From assembly GCF_013626205.1 (NCBI RefSeq), contig NZ_QHJE01000001.1, forward strand, positions 806,001 through 870,000: 64,000 bases of DNA. The letters run 5' to 3'. This DNA is from Hyphomicrobium methylovorum (GTDB taxonomy: Bacteria; Pseudomonadota; Alphaproteobacteria; Rhizobiales; Hyphomicrobiaceae). The translations under genes and the position numbers were made by a program. Under the pieces are notes generated by a model. The model did not search any database and was not told where the DNA came from. It was given only the letters and a program-made list of their open reading frames with translations. Shown here in pieces: positions 62,081 to 64,000 of the stretch (its first letter is position 1; each line of letters starts with the position of its first letter).

Positions 62081-62644
62081 CTATTTCGACAGTGCCTGCA
62101 AAACCCATCTGCCACCGAAATAGCTCAGTTCGACGATGGACAGCGGAGCGATGTCGATACGCCGACAGGAGGCGGGGCCGGCTTCTATCGCCGTTACGAT
62201 CGCCGCTCGCATGACAGCCGGATGCGTGACAGCAACGACACGGCCACGGCCGCTTGCCACATCGGCCATCCAATCGGCAACGCGCGAGCATACCGTCTCC
62301 ATTGACTCGCCGCCATGAGGGTTGGCGGCCGGATCTGACAGCCATTCGACCAGCGCTTCGGGCTCGGCGGTTTGGATCTCGGCAAGAGCGCGGCCTGCCC
62401 AGCGCCCCAAATCTACGTCCTGCAGCCGGGGTTCGACCGTAGCGGCTAGGCCGATCGCCGCTGCCGTATCGAGCGCCCGGCGCATCGGGCTGCTCAGGGC
62501 GCTGGCAGCCTTGGTGAAATTCTGCCGCAGGCTCGTCGCGTCCTGCAGGCCCCGATCGTCAAGTCCCTCGTCATCCCTGGGAAACGCCGGGGCTCGGAGA
62601 GAGGGCGTCGAAGCGGCGCAGACAAGTGTCAGGCGCAGTGACAT
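62081..62644 (-). CDS. CobC-like histidine phosphatase homologue lacking the catalytic His
   Basis: The 187-residue product has the phosphoglycerate-mutase/histidine-phosphatase fold: SPMRRALDTAAAIGLAATVE, LQDVDLGRWAGRALAEIQ, PHGGESMETVCSRVADWM, and VVAVTHPAVMRAAI, with the second conserved His. In active members the first strand carries the RHG or CHA-type nucleophilic His. Here it reads TLVCAASTPSL, so the nucleophile position is Ala. Homologues near cbtAB are called CobC-like alpha-ribazole phosphatases. This copy may be an inactive or repurposed protein. It is convergent with btuD and divergent from cbtBA. Confidence 0.75.
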   Translation of the reverse strand: MSLRLTLVCAASTPSLRAPAFPRDDEGLDDRGLQDATSLRQNFTKAASALSSPMRRALDTAAAIGLAATVEPRLQDVDLGRWAGRALAEIQTAEPEALVEWLSDPAANPHGGESMETVCSRVADWMADVASGRGRVVAVTHPAVMRAAIVTAIEAGPASCRRIDIAPLSIVELSYFGGRWVLQALSK

Positions 62645-62689
62645 GGGGGCTCCGCGTTGACAAATTTCGGGGCGAACTTATGGTGATCT

Positions 62690-62800
62690 GGCACTATCAC
62701 GGGCAGGAAACCGGTGAAACTCCGGAACGGTCGCGCCACTGTAACGGCGAATGCATTTTCTTTCGCCGGAAGTCAGACCCTGCTGTGAAGTCCGCATAAA
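62690..62800 (+). ncRNA. Compact cobalamin riboswitch before cbtBA
   Basis: The core reads GGCAGGAAACCGGTGAAACT, CCGGAACGGTCGCGCCACTG, TAACGG, then a short hairpin (GGCGAA...TTCGCC) and GGAAGTCAGACCCTGC. The central GCGCCACTGTAACGG matches the AdoCbl riboswitch core. The 3' end pairs with the 5' CAGG (P1). It is shorter than the two canonical copies and controls the cobalt-transport genes starting at 62839. Confidence 0.88.
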
Positions 62801-62838
62801 TTCGAACGGGACGCGCAATCCCAGGAAGATCCCACATC

Positions 62839-63048
62839 ATGACCTACTCTGCGATTTCGCTCGATACCGCCGCCGCTCCCATTCCGGTGCGCGAGATTTT
62901 GCCTTGGGCCGTATTCGCCGGGCTGCTGTTCCTTATCGCGCTTTATTTCGTGGGCGTTGAAGAAGGCGCGTTTTCGATTTTCAACGGCCGCTACGTGCAT
63001 GAATTTGTGCATGACGGCCGCCATCTGCTCGGCTTTCCCTGCCACTAG
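62839..63048 (+). CDS. cbtB: Cobalt transporter subunit CbtB
   Basis: The 69-residue, single-helix protein (ILPWAVFAGLLFLIALYFVG) is followed by the diagnostic YVHEFVHDGRHLLGFPCH C-terminus with histidines that probably bind Co2+. CbtB works with CbtA in a B12-riboswitch-controlled cobalt uptake system. The gene begins about 40 bp after the riboswitch and ends 18 bp before cbtA. Confidence 0.92.
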   Translation: MTYSAISLDTAAAPIPVREILPWAVFAGLLFLIALYFVGVEEGAFSIFNGRYVHEFVHDGRHLLGFPCH

Positions 63049-63066
63049 CCGGGAAGCACACAATTT

Positions 63067-63819
63067 ATGGGACAGCTTCTCCTCCGGGGCATGATTGCCG
63101 GGCTTCTGGCAAGCTTGCTCGCGTTTGGCTTTGCGCGCATCGTGGGCGAACCACCGATCGAGCGCGCCATCGCACTTGAAGAATCGAGCGCGTCTGCGGA
63201 AGCGCCACACACGCATGACGATGCGGCGGGCGCTCATACGCATTCGCATAACGATGAAGATGCTCTTGTCAGCAGGGACGTTCAGGCTGGGCTTGGCCTC
63301 TTCGTGAGTGTCGCTGTCTACGGAACGGCGCTTGGCGGCCTCTTTGCACTCGTCTTCGCATTCGCCGACGGCCGGCTCTTTTCGCTTTCGCCGCGTGCGA
63401 TGGCGCTCGTGCTGGCGGCGATGGGATTTGCGGTGATGTATCTCGTGCCCGGCCTGAAATACCCGGCGAATCCGCCCGCTGTGGGTCACGCCGACAGCAT
63501 CGATCAGCGCACGCTCCTCTTCTTCACGATGCTGGTATTTTCGCTGGCGGCACTCGCCGTCGCGATCACCATCGGCCGTCGGCTGGCAACCTTCTCAGGG
63601 CCGTGGAACGGCGCGATTTCCGGGGGCGGCATCTATTTGCTGCTGATCGTATTATCGTCGGTCGCGCTTCCATCAATCGACGAAGTCCCGAATGCGTTTC
63701 CGGCTGAGCTCTTGTGGGATTTTCGTATTGCCGCGTTAGGAACCCAGGGCGTGCTTTGGGCATCCATCGGTTTGCTGTTCGGTGCTCTCGTGGAGGGCAC
63801 ACGGCGAAAAGCCATTTGA
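63067..63819 (+). CDS. cbtA: Cobalt transporter CbtA
   Basis: The 250-residue, about six-helix CbtA protein starts MGQLLLRGMIAGLLASLLAF. A His/Asp-rich loop at about 51-70 (HTHDDAAGAHTHSHNDED) is a likely metal-binding site. Then come GLKYPANPPAVGHADSIDQR and RTLLFFTMLVFSLAALAVAI. It imports cobalt for cobalamin synthesis or remodelling. It is cotranscribed with cbtB under the compact riboswitch. Confidence 0.92.
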   Translation: MGQLLLRGMIAGLLASLLAFGFARIVGEPPIERAIALEESSASAEAPHTHDDAAGAHTHSHNDEDALVSRDVQAGLGLFVSVAVYGTALGGLFALVFAFADGRLFSLSPRAMALVLAAMGFAVMYLVPGLKYPANPPAVGHADSIDQRTLLFFTMLVFSLAALAVAITIGRRLATFSGPWNGAISGGGIYLLLIVLSSVALPSIDEVPNAFPAELLWDFRIAALGTQGVLWASIGLLFGALVEGTRRKAI

Positions 63820-63825
63820 GGCAAA

Positions 63826-64000
63826 ATGAACGTCCAGGAAAAAGTCATAAGAAGACATTCTCCCTGCATCGGTGTTTGCCGGATCGACGAGGCGGTCGGG
63901 CAATGCGTCGGGTGTGCGCGCACGCGTTCGGAGATCACTGACTGGATCGCGATGAGCGAACAGCAGCGCGAAGATGTCTGGCGCATGCTGCCTGCACGTT
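63826..64000 (+). CDS. DUF1289 protein, cut by window edge
   Basis: The first 58 codons are visible: [20 protein letters not shown], then [20 protein letters not shown]. The four cysteines (SPCIGVC, QCVGC) are the DUF1289 signature, a small probable Fe-S or zinc protein of unknown role. It starts 6 bp after cbtA with GAGG upstream, so it is likely in the cbtBA operon. The stop lies beyond base 64000. Confidence 0.8.
   Translation, partial: MNVQEKVIRRHSPCIGVCRIDEAVGQCVGCARTRSEITDWIAMSEQQREDVWRMLPAR

Overview
The window is a gene-dense stretch (roughly 57-58% GC by eye) of a Gram-negative chromosome. Family-level resemblance (Rrf2/NsrR, CbtAB, CbiZ, DUF1217, DUF6496, DUF1289, MHS and RND transporters) points to an alphaproteobacterium of the Hyphomicrobiales, perhaps a Hyphomicrobium-like denitrifier. 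This is an inference from gene content only. I saw no rRNA, tRNA, CRISPR array, insertion sequence or prophage.

Layout. 1-4.1 kb: the end of a secreted protein gene, then a probable copper-uptake cassette (DUF2946 protein, TonB-dependent receptor, small periplasmic protein). 4.2-16.7 kb: a FAD amine-oxidase-like gene, two Rrf2 regulators with matching 17-bp palindromes, a MexEF-type RND pump in operon with the second regulator, an acyl-CoA dehydrogenase and a second RND pump on the opposite strand. 17-22.6 kb: an Mrp-type cation/proton antiporter operon whose last gene fuses two complete antiporter-like subunits. 22.9-27.1 kb: an arcD-arcA-nhaC operon (arginine exchange, arginine deiminase, Na+/H+ antiport). 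27-36 kb: outer-membrane protein, methyltransferase, ChaB, a 41-aa membrane peptide, an ABC-F ATPase, two PepSY proteins flanking a two-component system, and an MFS transporter. 36-41 kb: a siderophore-type TonB receptor and a PepSY membrane protein behind a cobalamin riboswitch; Ada. 42-47.7 kb: AraC regulator, Tat-exported metallo-hydrolase, GAF protein, CbiZ, and BtuB behind a second cobalamin riboswitch. 48-52.5 kb: nsrR, a TPR protein, and a type C two-domain multicopper oxidase, two cytochromes c and a copper nitrite reductase. The last four match the ncgABC-nirK cluster of ammonia oxidisers. 52.6-59 kb: threonine ammonia-lyase, a GST, DUF6496, a PCMT-like methyltransferase and a DUF1217 repeat protein. 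59.4-64 kb: BtuFCD-type ABC importer, a CobC-like phosphatase homologue lacking its catalytic histidine, a third (compact) cobalamin riboswitch, CbtB and CbtA, and a partial DUF1289 gene.

How the parts fit. One theme is cobalt/corrinoid supply: three riboswitches, BtuB, a second receptor, BtuFCD, CbiZ and CbtAB are scattered over 27 kb. Another is nitrogen-oxide chemistry: NsrR with NsrR-like palindromes in front of the nirK operon. A third is copper, since NirK and the multicopper oxidase need it and a copper-uptake cassette appears to lie at the left end. A fourth is pH and sodium homeostasis (Mrp, arginine deiminase and NhaC side by side). Functions come from reading translated sequence against remembered family motifs; no database search was run.
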